This document shows, piece after piece, positions 46,859 through 55,314 of a DNA stretch of 64,000 nt (position 1 is its first letter; the number at the start of each line of letters is the position of its first letter). Location of the stretch: NCBI RefSeq assembly GCF_000316645.1, contig NC_019684.1:5306001-5370000 (forward strand), given 5' to 3'. A model generated the notes under the pieces. The model saw nothing but the letters and a program-made list of their open reading frames with translations. It was not told the origin of the DNA and made no database searches. The position numbers and the translations under genes are program-made. Source of the DNA: Nostoc sp. PCC 7524 (GTDB lineage: Bacteria > Cyanobacteriota > Cyanobacteriia > Cyanobacteriales > Nostocaceae).

Positions 46859-49800
46859 TTATTGATGTTGTTCTATCCAACTATCGATATCTATATATGC
46901 GGCTTGGAGTTGTGCTTGTTCTTCTGGTGTAGCTTGCCAATAGCCACGATAATTAGCCTCAGATAATTTTTTGATCACTTCGGCTTCTGCATAAGGATTA
47001 TTTTCCCGCAAGCGATCGCGCATTTCGGGATTAAATACAAATTTTTGTGCTACTTTACTCCAAGTTGCAGTACCAACACTGTTGGTAGTCGCATCTAAAC
47101 CTAAAAGATACTCTACCCGATCTGCGATCGCTTGTCCTCCTTGATGGTCGTGTTGTAACATTGCGTCTATCCATTTGGGGTTAAGAAGGCGACTGACAAC
47201 ACCTTGACGGACAGCTTCGGCAATGGTTTTTACTTGGATACGTTCTTTGGTAGTATCGGCAATGACAACATCAGGACGATGACCACTGACTACGGTTGTG
47301 GCTTGTGCCATACCGCCAAAATATTCATAATAATGGTCTAGGTCGGTGACTTCAAACTCGTGGGAGTCTCGTACCTGGGTGATAAATTTGTTATGGCTTA
47401 ACGCAGCTTTGAAGATTTCTGGTGCTGGTTGTCCGTTGATATTGTTACCGTAAATATATTGAGTGCGCTTGATGTACATATAACCTAAATCAGCCTCGCT
47501 TTCCCAAGCAGCCGTTTCAATTAAGGTACTGAGGCGATTTCCATATTCCCCAGGAGGAGGGCCGAAAATGCGAGAAGCGGCTAAGTGCTTGTCTGCAATT
47601 TCTTGGGTCAAGGCTTGTGTATGACGACGGACAAAGTTCATATCTGAGGGTTCGTCTAACTGGGCTACAGTCTGAAAAGCTAAATCAATCAACCGCACCA
47701 AGTTAGGAAATAAATCACGGAAGAAGCCGCAGATATTCACAGTGACATCAATGCGGGGACGACCTAATTCATTTAAAGGAATAACTACGGGTTTCATGAA
47801 ATAGCCTTGACCCCGTTCTACTTTTACACCGATGTAACGTAATACTTGACCAACAGTTTCCCCTAGAGTTTTGCAGGTTTCAAAGCCCCAAAGTATCACC
47901 CCTACTGCATCAGGATAGGTATTATGTTGTTGATAATAACGCTGAATGGTTTCCTCTGCGATCGCTGCACCTCGTTCATAAGCACTATCTGTAGGTAACT
48001 TGGTCGGATCAAACTGAAAGGTATTGCGTCCTGTAGGATAGGTAGTAGGAGTCCGCACAGGGTCGCCACCACAAGCCGGTTCAATGTAACCACCATTTAA
48101 AGCGTGTAATAATCCCTTGATTTCGTCGGTACTGCTGACTAAATTAGCTACATCCTGTAAATAAGTCAAAGCTGGTCTTAAATCTGCATCAAATATAGCG
48201 TCTCCCCTTAACACAGCTTGAATAATTTCCCGGCTTTGGTCTGATAATTCTTGCCAACGGGAATCAGCCGTATCTAATAAACTGTCATAATCAAGGTTGT
48301 GTTTGTGCGCGAGTAGTCTCGGTAAAGCTGGGGTTTCACTACGGTCATAACGGGCAATTAAATTGAGATAATCAACTAATGCTTCACCCTGTAACTTTTG
48401 TCCAAAGGTGTGTAAACCCATCGGAATTACCACCCGCTTGAGTTCAAATAAATCAACGTGGAGTTTTTCTAACGCTGCTTCGTAGGGTGTGAGGTCAAAT
48501 TCTGCTGGTACTTCTTGCTGGAGTTGGGCGCGTAACTCATCTGCTAAATCTAACGGGATATCGTGTTGCTCACAAACGGCGATAATCTGCCGTAAAATAC
48601 TCACCACACGGGGTAAGCTGTGGCGTTGCTGTTCTTCGTACTCATCTAACAAGTCTTCTAAGGAGTCAAAATGTTCGTACAAACCCGCCGGTACAAAAGT
48701 CGGGGAAGCGTAACTTACTAATTGGGCGTAACTGCGACGTTTAGCCATCGTCCCTTCGGAAACGTTGACGACGTGGTAAACGTAGGTATGGGGTAAATCT
48801 CCCAAAAGTGCATCAGTAGTACATTCACCAGATAACCCTACCTGTTTGGCTGGTAAAAATTCAAATGTCCCGTGAGTCCCAATATGTACCACTGCGTCAG
48901 CATTCCAGCCGTCCGCTTCTTCTAACCAGCGATAGAAAGCATTATATTGATGATGGGCGGGTAAGCTTTCGTCATGATGTACCTTAGCCGGGTCTTCGTG
49001 TACGCCCCGTGAAGGTTGGACAGCGACAACAACGTTACCAAATTCTATCCCTGCAATCAGGATATCATCACCATCGACCATTAAATCCCCTGGCGGCATC
49101 CCAAAAAGTTTTTCTGTCTTATCCCGTAAAACTTCCGGTAATTGCTTGTACCAACGCAAATAAGTTTCTAAGGGTATGCGTAAGGCGTGTTCGGCTGTGA
49201 GATGATGTCCGGTAAATTCGCCATTATGTACCAGTCCCCGATGCAGAAACATCTCCTTGAGAGTTCCCCTCTGGGGTGGGGTGATGTTGTACCCGGCGTT
49301 TGCTAATTCCTGGAGAATAACTTCTACAGAAGCGAAAACATCCAAAAAAGATGCAGTCCCTAAAGTACCTTCACTGGGTGGATAGTTAAAGATAACAATG
49401 GCGATGCGTTTATCGGCGTTGGGTTTGTGGCGTAAGGCGATGCGGCGGATAATACGGTTAGCGAGTCTCCTACCTCTACCTGAAATTGGGGAATGGGTTT
49501 GACCAAGATTACTATTGCTATCCAGCCCATAAAGAAATACGGGGTCTATTGCACCATCCATTTCTGGGAAGGCGACTGTAGATAAAGTTTCTACTGGTGG
49601 AAGCCCTTGGGGGTTGCTGCGCCAAGCTGCAATTTCTCGATTATTGGAGGTAGAGGCGACATGATAAGGGACATCCAGCTGTTTTAACAAATTAATGGTT
49701 TTCTGGGCATTGCCGCCCAAAGGCCCTCCATCTAAACGAAACCACAACAACGAAGCGATCGCATCACAAATCGGTTTATCATTATGGAAAAAGTGTGTAG

Positions 49801-50605
49801 CGATCGCCTCTGTCGTTTTAATCCCATCAGCATAGAATGGCAATACGTTAGCTTTTTTACCCAGTTCCGTAAAAAATTCCTCACCCCCAACTAAATTTGC
49901 ACTCATACTCGTACCACCGTAAAACAGCACCGCCACGCTCGGCAAATCTGGGTTTAAGGGGTGAGCAGTAATATAATCTCTATAGGATTGATAACGCTGA
50001 CCTGTAGCAATATCTATAAACCCCGCATCTGGATAAACTATAGGTTCACCTGCTGTCACGCTCACACCCGCATACTCATGGGCTACAAAGCGTAACAAAT
50101 TCGCCAAATTTTCTACACCCGCATTAGTCCAATAACTGACGCACTTCGCCAAATTTTGGGAATGATACATCTTTTGCGGTGACATCTTCTCTTGTACCGA
50201 TGTCAAAGAATCGCCGAATTGCTTAATTCGACGATAATCTGTACCTGGCAAATTAGTAAATGCAAACTCCCTCATCCGCGTTAGTGCCATCACACTTGGC
50301 CCGCCACCAAACACAGGAATAAACGCAATATCCTGTGCTTGAGTGGCGACAAATGCCTGTTGTAAGCAAGCTAAAACCTTATCTGGCGTACCGCGCAAAT
50401 CAAACATTACTGCCTTGGCAGCACCAATGGTATTCAGAACTTGTGCAGGTGTAATAATACCATCTTGAATCTCATGCGTAGGTAAGATATCTAATTCTAA
50501 AATCTTCCCATTTGTTGCTTGTACCTGTTTGTGGGCAAGATATACATCACTTAAAGGAGAAGCAGAAGAAATCAGGACAAGACGAGGTATATCAAAATTA
50601 GACAT
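46859..50605 (-). CDS. cobN: Cobaltochelatase subunit CobN
   Basis: 1248 residues from the ATG at 50605 (MSNFDIPRLVLISSASPLSD), with AGGAAG upstream; the longer frame begins with an unlikely TTG at 50641. Homologous to ChlH at 19164: shared blocks HIGTHGTFEFLPAKQVGLSGE, PTTYPTGRNTFQFDP and [21 protein letters not shown]. Large subunit that inserts cobalt into hydrogenobyrinic acid a,c-diamide in aerobic B12 synthesis, with ATPase subunits CobS/CobT or, in cyanobacteria, ChlI/ChlD-like partners. None of those partners lies here. No riboswitch is visible before it. Same strand as the VOC and ECF/TonB genes. Confidence 0.93.
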   Translation of the reverse strand: MSNFDIPRLVLISSASPLSDVYLAHKQVQATNGKILELDILPTHEIQDGIITPAQVLNTIGAAKAVMFDLRGTPDKVLACLQQAFVATQAQDIAFIPVFGGGPSVMALTRMREFAFTNLPGTDYRRIKQFGDSLTSVQEKMSPQKMYHSQNLAKCVSYWTNAGVENLANLLRFVAHEYAGVSVTAGEPIVYPDAGFIDIATGQRYQSYRDYITAHPLNPDLPSVAVLFYGGTSMSANLVGGEEFFTELGKKANVLPFYADGIKTTEAIATHFFHNDKPICDAIASLLWFRLDGGPLGGNAQKTINLLKQLDVPYHVASTSNNREIAAWRSNPQGLPPVETLSTVAFPEMDGAIDPVFLYGLDSNSNLGQTHSPISGRGRRLANRIIRRIALRHKPNADKRIAIVIFNYPPSEGTLGTASFLDVFASVEVILQELANAGYNITPPQRGTLKEMFLHRGLVHNGEFTGHHLTAEHALRIPLETYLRWYKQLPEVLRDKTEKLFGMPPGDLMVDGDDILIAGIEFGNVVVAVQPSRGVHEDPAKVHHDESLPAHHQYNAFYRWLEEADGWNADAVVHIGTHGTFEFLPAKQVGLSGECTTDALLGDLPHTYVYHVVNVSEGTMAKRRSYAQLVSYASPTFVPAGLYEHFDSLEDLLDEYEEQQRHSLPRVVSILRQIIAVCEQHDIPLDLADELRAQLQQEVPAEFDLTPYEAALEKLHVDLFELKRVVIPMGLHTFGQKLQGEALVDYLNLIARYDRSETPALPRLLAHKHNLDYDSLLDTADSRWQELSDQSREIIQAVLRGDAIFDADLRPALTYLQDVANLVSSTDEIKGLLHALNGGYIEPACGGDPVRTPTTYPTGRNTFQFDPTKLPTDSAYERGAAIAEETIQRYYQQHNTYPDAVGVILWGFETCKTLGETVGQVLRYIGVKVERGQGYFMKPVVIPLNELGRPRIDVTVNICGFFRDLFPNLVRLIDLAFQTVAQLDEPSDMNFVRRHTQALTQEIADKHLAASRIFGPPPGEYGNRLSTLIETAAWESEADLGYMYIKRTQYIYGNNINGQPAPEIFKAALSHNKFITQVRDSHEFEVTDLDHYYEYFGGMAQATTVVSGHRPDVVIADTTKERIQVKTIAEAVRQGVVSRLLNPKWIDAMLQHDHQGGQAIADRVEYLLGLDATTNSVGTATWSKVAQKFVFNPEMRDRLRENNPYAEAEVIKKLSEANYRGYWQATPEEQAQLQAAYIDIDSWIEQHQ

Positions 50606-50839
50606 AATCTTGTATTCTTCCTGAATTTTAATAATTAACAATATTTTTTATCTTAGAAGAAATCATTCACTAATTATCTTTAGATTATGCAATTAATGGC
50701 TGTTGTATTTTTCTTTTTACATACTATAAATTCAATTAAGCTAGGCGATCATCGTAGCCATTCTGTTGATATTACCATATGCCAATTAAAATGGATCTCC
50801 CAGATTGGTTATGATAAATTCAGTAGACCTAAAAGTTTT

Positions 50840-50868
50840 GCGATGCCTGCGGCGGGCGTAGCCATCGC
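50840..50868. repeat. Small dispersed repeat (GCGATGCC...GCCATCGC)
   Basis: GCGATGCCTGCGGCGGGC then GTAGCCATCGC, an imperfect palindrome; same family as the insert in the IS transposase at 25710-25738. Confidence 0.85.
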
Positions 50869-50980
50869 TAAAAAATAGTAGTCTGTGATACCGTTTTTGG
50901 AGAAAAGTGCCAAAGCTGAAAGACTTGAATAAATGATAAGTTTGGCTTATCAAACTCCTCCAAATACCAACTAACTAACA

Positions 50981-51455
50981 TCAGCCGGACGGTAAATAAA
51001 CTTCGCAGGCTACCCCATAGTTGCGGTCTACTGCTGGGCGTAAAAATTCAAGCATCTGTTTGAGAGTAAATAAGTGAGAGAAAACTTGTCTATTACTTCT
51101 TTTTAAATGACTGAGATAATGCCATACTAGATAAATCCAAATATTAATAATTAAAAAGCTAAACCAACAAACGGAAGCCGAATAATGGGATTTTTAATAG
51201 TAGTTTTAATCCAGCATTGATTTTTCATCCGATAGCTGCTTTCAATTCCGAAACGAAGACGATAGTCATCATGTATTGAATGTAATGACAGTTTAACTTT
51301 ATAGACAGCATAAACAAAAAATTCCCGCCCATGCTCTCGTCTTTTACCATTTTTATATGTGCAAACTATCCATCCACTAAAAGTTACTGAACCATATTTA
51401 TCGCTGTTTAAAGTGTAACTAGTTTTGTAACTCCGCCCACCTCTAATTAATTAGA
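50981..51455 (-). pseudogene. Transposase C-terminal remnant (ISH3-like)
   Basis: About 157 codons open on the minus strand with no start: RGGRSYKTSYTLNSDKYG, CTYKNGKRREHGREFFVY, HDDYRLRFGIESSYRMKNQC, IKNPIIRLPFVGLAFLI, ending VYLPSG-stop at 50981. The RFGIESSYRMKNQ block with the Glu is the last catalytic acid region of this DDE transposase group. The N-terminal half is absent. It explains most of the 50642-51602 gap. Confidence 0.75.
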
Positions 51456-51493
51456 CATCTCCGGTAATTAAATGTGCGTGGTTTGAAACCCTT

Positions 51494-51521
51494 GTAGAGA
51501 CGTTCTATAGAACGTCTCTAC
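51494..51521. repeat. Perfect 28-bp palindrome
   Basis: GTAGAGACGTTCTA followed by its exact reverse complement, at 51494-51521. A common Nostoc dispersed hairpin; here 82 bases upstream of the HicB-like gene. Confidence 0.9.
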
Positions 51522-51602
51522 ATTCATTTTCGGAGAGGTCTAATGTTTATCAGGTAAAGCAAGTGCGTGAAGTAATTCTCAACTATGAACTAGGAGAACA
51601 AG

Positions 51603-51815
51603 ATGAATCTGCGTTATGAAATTAATCTCTATTGGAGTGAAGAAGACCAAGCATTTATAGCAGAAGTACCAGAATTACCTGGATGTGCTGCTGATGGTGA
51701 AACTTATCAAGAAGCACTACAAAATGTAGAATTTCTTATGCAGGAATGGATTGAAACTGCTCAAGAATTAGGTCGTCACATTCCTGAACCAAAACAGCGT
51801 TTGATGTCTGCTTAG
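51603..51815 (+). CDS. HicB-family antitoxin-like protein
   Basis: 70 residues, start ATG 51603 with AGGAG six bases upstream. INLYWSEEDQAFIAEVPELPG and DGETYQEALQNVEFLMQEWI give the HicB RNase-H-like fold; the DNA-binding tail present in longer HicBs is missing, as in the short type. HicB neutralises the HicA mRNA-cleaving toxin. No hicA is visible upstream, where a transposase remnant lies. A relic of a second copy is at 26319. Confidence 0.85.
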   Translation: MNLRYEINLYWSEEDQAFIAEVPELPGCAADGETYQEALQNVEFLMQEWIETAQELGRHIPEPKQRLMSA

Positions 51816-52140
51816 GTGATTAAAAACATATAAATCGTGTTCATATTTTTATCAAGAAAGGCAGAGGGCAGAGGGCAGGAGGCAGAAGGAATACTGGCCT
51901 CTGTCCTCTGCCGCGACCATTCCCCGAAGGGGTTCCCGCAGGGTAGGGAGCAAGGGTTTAAGACCCCCACCAAATTGAAAATTTGGTGGCTCTTGTTTAG
52001 GAGGGGTCGGAATCCCCTTCTAAACAAAACCTTCTGCCCTCTGCCTCCTGCCTCCTGCCTTCTTCAAACAGGCGATCGCGTTTGGGATTGTGGAGTGCGA
52101 TCACTCTTGGCCAATGGCATGATATAGGAAGTAAGCAATG
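51816..52140. repeat. Cluster of repeats downstream of hicB
   Basis: No gene. Contains STRR heptamers AGGGCAG (51858-51884) and CTGCCTC (52029-52062), a 10-bp hairpin CCACCAAATT/AATTTGGTGG (51967-51989) followed by a GAGGGGTC/GACCCC-type piece, and the ACAGGCGATCGCGTTTGGGA unit at 52068-52101 shared with the 26426 repeat. Confidence 0.8.
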
Positions 52141-52227
52141 AGTGATGCTGCTTGGATAAAGTTACAAAAATGGAATACTTTAAACAGATGAGCAAAAGGA
52201 ACAGTTCCCTCCTATTTGTCCTAAATT
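52141..52227 (+). pseudogene. Relic of a Uma2-family gene
   Basis: Reads DAAWIKLQKWNTL before losing frame; the intact gene at 23205-23780 has DAAWIKLSRWNAL at the same place, and DNA similarity continues into the CCTATTTGTCCT region. No start, ends or catalytic core remain. Confidence 0.8.
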
Positions 52228-52250
52228 AAATATAAACACTCTCTTGCAAG

Positions 52251-52282
52251 GTTTGAAAGGGCTAAAGCCCTTACTACGAACT
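52251..52282. repeat. Partial dispersed palindrome, GTAGTAAG family
   Basis: GGGCTAAAGCCC followed by TTACTACGAAC; only one end of the family is kept. Between the Uma2 relic and the spoT stop. Confidence 0.7.
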
Positions 52283-52345
52283 TTTATCCCCTGTTAAATT
52301 GTTCTCAGGCTTCAGCCTAAGAACAACTTCAACAACATTAGCCAA

Positions 52346-54601
52346 TTATTCCTCGGTTTGACCAACGCGGCGGATATTGAGAATATCACTCATCTTTTTG
52401 ATTTGGGTGAATACTTGCTCTAGTTGGGAGCGATCGCGGATTTCAATACCTAAGTCCATTAACGCAGGTTGACCACTAGAGGTTTTCACTTGAGCATGAC
52501 GCACGTTAATTCCTTGGTCACTTAACCGGGATAAAATATCTTTTAAAACCCCCACTCGATCAAGAGCCTCAATTTGGATATTAACTGGGTAAGTGTGGGG
52601 ACGACCACTATTTTCTGCGGCTGGGTTCCAACTCACTGGCACTAAGCGATCGCCTTCTACCGATTCTAAATTATGACACCCTTGGCGATGGATGGAAATT
52701 CCCCGACCTCTGGTCACTACACCAATAATTGATTCCCCAGGAATAGGAGTACAACATCGGGCTAGGTGATACATTAACCCTTCTACCCCCACAATGGGCG
52801 AGTCGCTAGCGCGGGAAGTGGTGATAGATGTTTTTGGTGCTGATGATTCTTTCGGAAGGAGGGGAATGACTTCTGCTACTGGTTGTTGTGCCTTGACTAC
52901 TTCTCGCCAACGATTTAACACTAAGTTTAAAGTGACCTCACCGTAACCCAAAGCTGCTAGTAAATCTTCGGCACTGTGATAATTGCATTTTTCGGCTACA
53001 GTCTGCATCGCTTCCGACTTCAGCAGATTGTCAAAACCTGTTTTACCTAATTCTTTTTCTAATAACTCCCTTCCACGGGCAACATTTTCTTCCCGACGCG
53101 ATCGCTTATACCATTGTTTAATCCGATACTTCGCTGTAGAAGTTCTGGCGAAATTTAGCCAATCTAAGCTGGGATGACCATTCTTTTGGGTAATAATATC
53201 TACAATATCGCCATTATGAAGACGTGTTGACAAGGGAACCATTCGACCATTTACCCGCGCCCCTGCACAGTGATTTCCTATTTCTGTATGGATACGATAG
53301 GCAAAATCTATAGTTGTTGAACCTGGACTTAACGGTACAACATCCCCCTTGGGGGTAAAGACATAAACATCATCTTCAAATAAATTATCTTTGACGCTAT
53401 CAAGATACTCTTGTGCGTCCTTCATGTCACTTTGCCATTCCAACAGCTGCCGTAACCAAGTGAACTTCTCATCGCTGGTTGTCAGTTGGCTATGAGAACC
53501 ACCGGTTTCTTTGTACTTCCAATGGGCAGCAATCCCGTACTCAGCAATGCGGTGCATTTCCATTGTGCGGATTTGCACTTCTAAGGGACGACCGGTTAAA
53601 CCAATAACTCCTGTATGCAAAGATTGGTAACGGTTAGGTTTGGGCAAGCCGATATAATCTTTAAATCTACCGGGAATCGGACGAAAGGCATCGTGGACAA
53701 TTGCCAAAGCCCGATAACATTCCTCATTACCTTGGACAATAATCCGTAGTGCTGCTAAATCATAAATTTCATGAAATTCTTTTTGTTGTCGCTGCATCTT
53801 TTGATAAATGCTATACAGATGCTTGGGACGACCACTAATATCTAAACAACGAATTCCGGCTTGCTGTAAACGCTCTTGTAAAATTGTTGTCGCTTTAACT
53901 AATTTTTCTTCCCTAGCTGTGCGTTTTTCTGATACGTGCTGCTGAATTTGGCGAAAAGCTTCCGGCTCCAAATACTTAAATGCTAAATCTTCTAATTCCC
54001 ACTTAATCCGCCAGATCCCCAAACGATTGGCTAAAGGTGCAAAGATATCTCTGGTTTCCTGGGCGGAACGGCGGCGGCTGTCTTCTGACATATATTGCAG
54101 AGTTCGCATATTATGCAAACGATCTGCTAACTTCACCACAATTACCCGGATATCTTGCGCCATTGCCAAAAACATCCGCCGGAAGTTTTCCGCTTGGCTT
54201 TCGGTTTTGCTTTTGAAATTAATTTTAGAAAGCTTGGTGACACCTTCCACCAACTGACGCACTTCGGGGCCAAAGTGCTGTTCAATTTCTTCAATTGTGA
54301 CATCTGTATCTTCAACTACATCATGAAGAAATCCAGCTGCTATCATAGCAGGACTACCTCCTAAGTCTCGCAGCAAACCAGCTACAGCCACAGGATGGCT
54401 AATATATAATTCTCCTGACTTGCGATATTGACCTTTATGCAGTTGATAAGCAAATTCAAATGCCCGACAGATTAAAGTGTTATCACTATGCCTTCGGTCA
54501 TCTTCTGTTTCGTTGTGTTTGGCTGATGTATCCCTCAAACATTTATTTAGCCAATCGGGAAGGGAAAGATCAGTTGGGGAAGTTATAGCTATGCTGCTCA
54601 T
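52346..54601 (-). CDS. spoT: Bifunctional (p)ppGpp synthetase/hydrolase
   Basis: 751 residues from the ATG at 54601 (MSSIAITSPTDLSLPDW); the open frame continues to 54739 but adds 46 atypical residues. Makes and degrades the starvation signal (p)ppGpp. Domains in order: HD hydrolase (AAGFLHDVVEDT), synthetase (YDLAALRIIVQG, YIGLPKPNRYQSLHT), TGS (VFTPKGDVVPLSPGSTTIDF), a zinc-finger-like/helical middle with LARCCTPIPGE, and an ACT domain (DRVGVLKDILSRLSDQG). Both catalytic domains look intact, so it is a Rel/Spo type; the sole long RSH in the window. Divergent from the patD-like gene. Confidence 0.96.
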   Translation of the reverse strand: MSSIAITSPTDLSLPDWLNKCLRDTSAKHNETEDDRRHSDNTLICRAFEFAYQLHKGQYRKSGELYISHPVAVAGLLRDLGGSPAMIAAGFLHDVVEDTDVTIEEIEQHFGPEVRQLVEGVTKLSKINFKSKTESQAENFRRMFLAMAQDIRVIVVKLADRLHNMRTLQYMSEDSRRRSAQETRDIFAPLANRLGIWRIKWELEDLAFKYLEPEAFRQIQQHVSEKRTAREEKLVKATTILQERLQQAGIRCLDISGRPKHLYSIYQKMQRQQKEFHEIYDLAALRIIVQGNEECYRALAIVHDAFRPIPGRFKDYIGLPKPNRYQSLHTGVIGLTGRPLEVQIRTMEMHRIAEYGIAAHWKYKETGGSHSQLTTSDEKFTWLRQLLEWQSDMKDAQEYLDSVKDNLFEDDVYVFTPKGDVVPLSPGSTTIDFAYRIHTEIGNHCAGARVNGRMVPLSTRLHNGDIVDIITQKNGHPSLDWLNFARTSTAKYRIKQWYKRSRREENVARGRELLEKELGKTGFDNLLKSEAMQTVAEKCNYHSAEDLLAALGYGEVTLNLVLNRWREVVKAQQPVAEVIPLLPKESSAPKTSITTSRASDSPIVGVEGLMYHLARCCTPIPGESIIGVVTRGRGISIHRQGCHNLESVEGDRLVPVSWNPAAENSGRPHTYPVNIQIEALDRVGVLKDILSRLSDQGINVRHAQVKTSSGQPALMDLGIEIRDRSQLEQVFTQIKKMSDILNIRRVGQTEE

Positions 54602-54786
54602 ACAGTAGGAGAGGTGATCTGTGGATAGATGAAAAATAGATGCAATATACAGCATCATCCGGCGGAGATGTTGCTGTCCTGGTGTGGGGGTAAAAGTAGT
54701 ATCAGGATGATTCCCTATATGCCTATGGTACTCATCCACTGCGAGTTTTCAGAAACATAATCATGAAAAAATGTAGATTGCAAACA

Positions 54787-54812
54787 CAGCCTCAAAACAA
54801 AGTTTGAGGCTG
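54787..54812. other. Inverted repeat between spoT and patD-like gene
   Basis: CAGCCTCAAA / TTTGAGGCTG, ten perfect pairs with a 6-nt loop, in the 290-base divergent region. A hairpin or operator. Confidence 0.65.
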
Positions 54813-54891
54813 AGAATGCTGATAAGAGCCTAAGATAGATTATTGTGTCAGGAAATTTTCTTGAAATTAATAGTATCTTAAATAGCAGTGA

Positions 54892-55239
54892 ATGTCTTTA
54901 AGTTCTGATAAATATCAAGCACTGGTAAATTTACTTGAACAATTACGTACAGATGTGAGTAATCTTCAAGTAAGTACACCTGAACTAAAAGAACGTGTAG
55001 CCACCCTACAGGAATTTTTTGGGCAGGAAATTGTCCCTTTGGCAGAAGCAGCAAATTCACGGGAACAGTCTTATCAAACGGAAATGAGTAAGCAGCTGCG
55101 GCTGTTGGCTTTAGATGTGATGTTTTTGCAAGGGGCGCGGCAAACAGCAACGACACAAACAAGACTGAAAACAATTAGCGATCGCCTCTCTACTTTAATT
55201 CAATATTGCCAAGCCGTACTGCAACAAGGGACACAATGA
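54892..55239 (+). CDS. patD: PatD-like heterocyst frequency control protein
   Basis: 115 residues, helical, no signal. YQALVNLLEQLRTDVSNLQ, LLALDVMFLQGARQTATTQT and LKTISDRLSTLIQYCQAVLQ match my memory of the small family named for PatD of Anabaena, an NtcA-regulated factor tuning heterocyst frequency. The name rests on recall of that pattern, not on a search. Starts ATG 54892 with weak upstream signal, transcribed divergently from spoT. An NtcA box (GTAN8TAC) is not obvious to me in the 290-base gap. Confidence 0.6.
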   Translation: MSLSSDKYQALVNLLEQLRTDVSNLQVSTPELKERVATLQEFFGQEIVPLAEAANSREQSYQTEMSKQLRLLALDVMFLQGARQTATTQTRLKTISDRLSTLIQYCQAVLQQGTQ

Positions 55240-55314
55240 AGCAGGAGGCAGGGAGCAGGCTTCCGCCGTCAGCATCAGCCTGCTCCCTGCCCCAATTACT
55301 CTGATCCCAATGTC

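Noticed and set aside
50687..50878. 63-codon frame upstream of the transposase remnant
   Set aside because: Its 3' end is the dispersed repeat at 50840; no motif.
51458..51625. Open ~55-codon frame ending in the HicB start region
   Set aside because: Runs through the perfect palindrome and has no start codon; could be a lost toxin end but nothing supports it.
54878..55174. 98-codon minus-strand frame over the PatD-like gene
   Set aside because: Overlaps fully; the plus-strand protein has the recognisable pattern.
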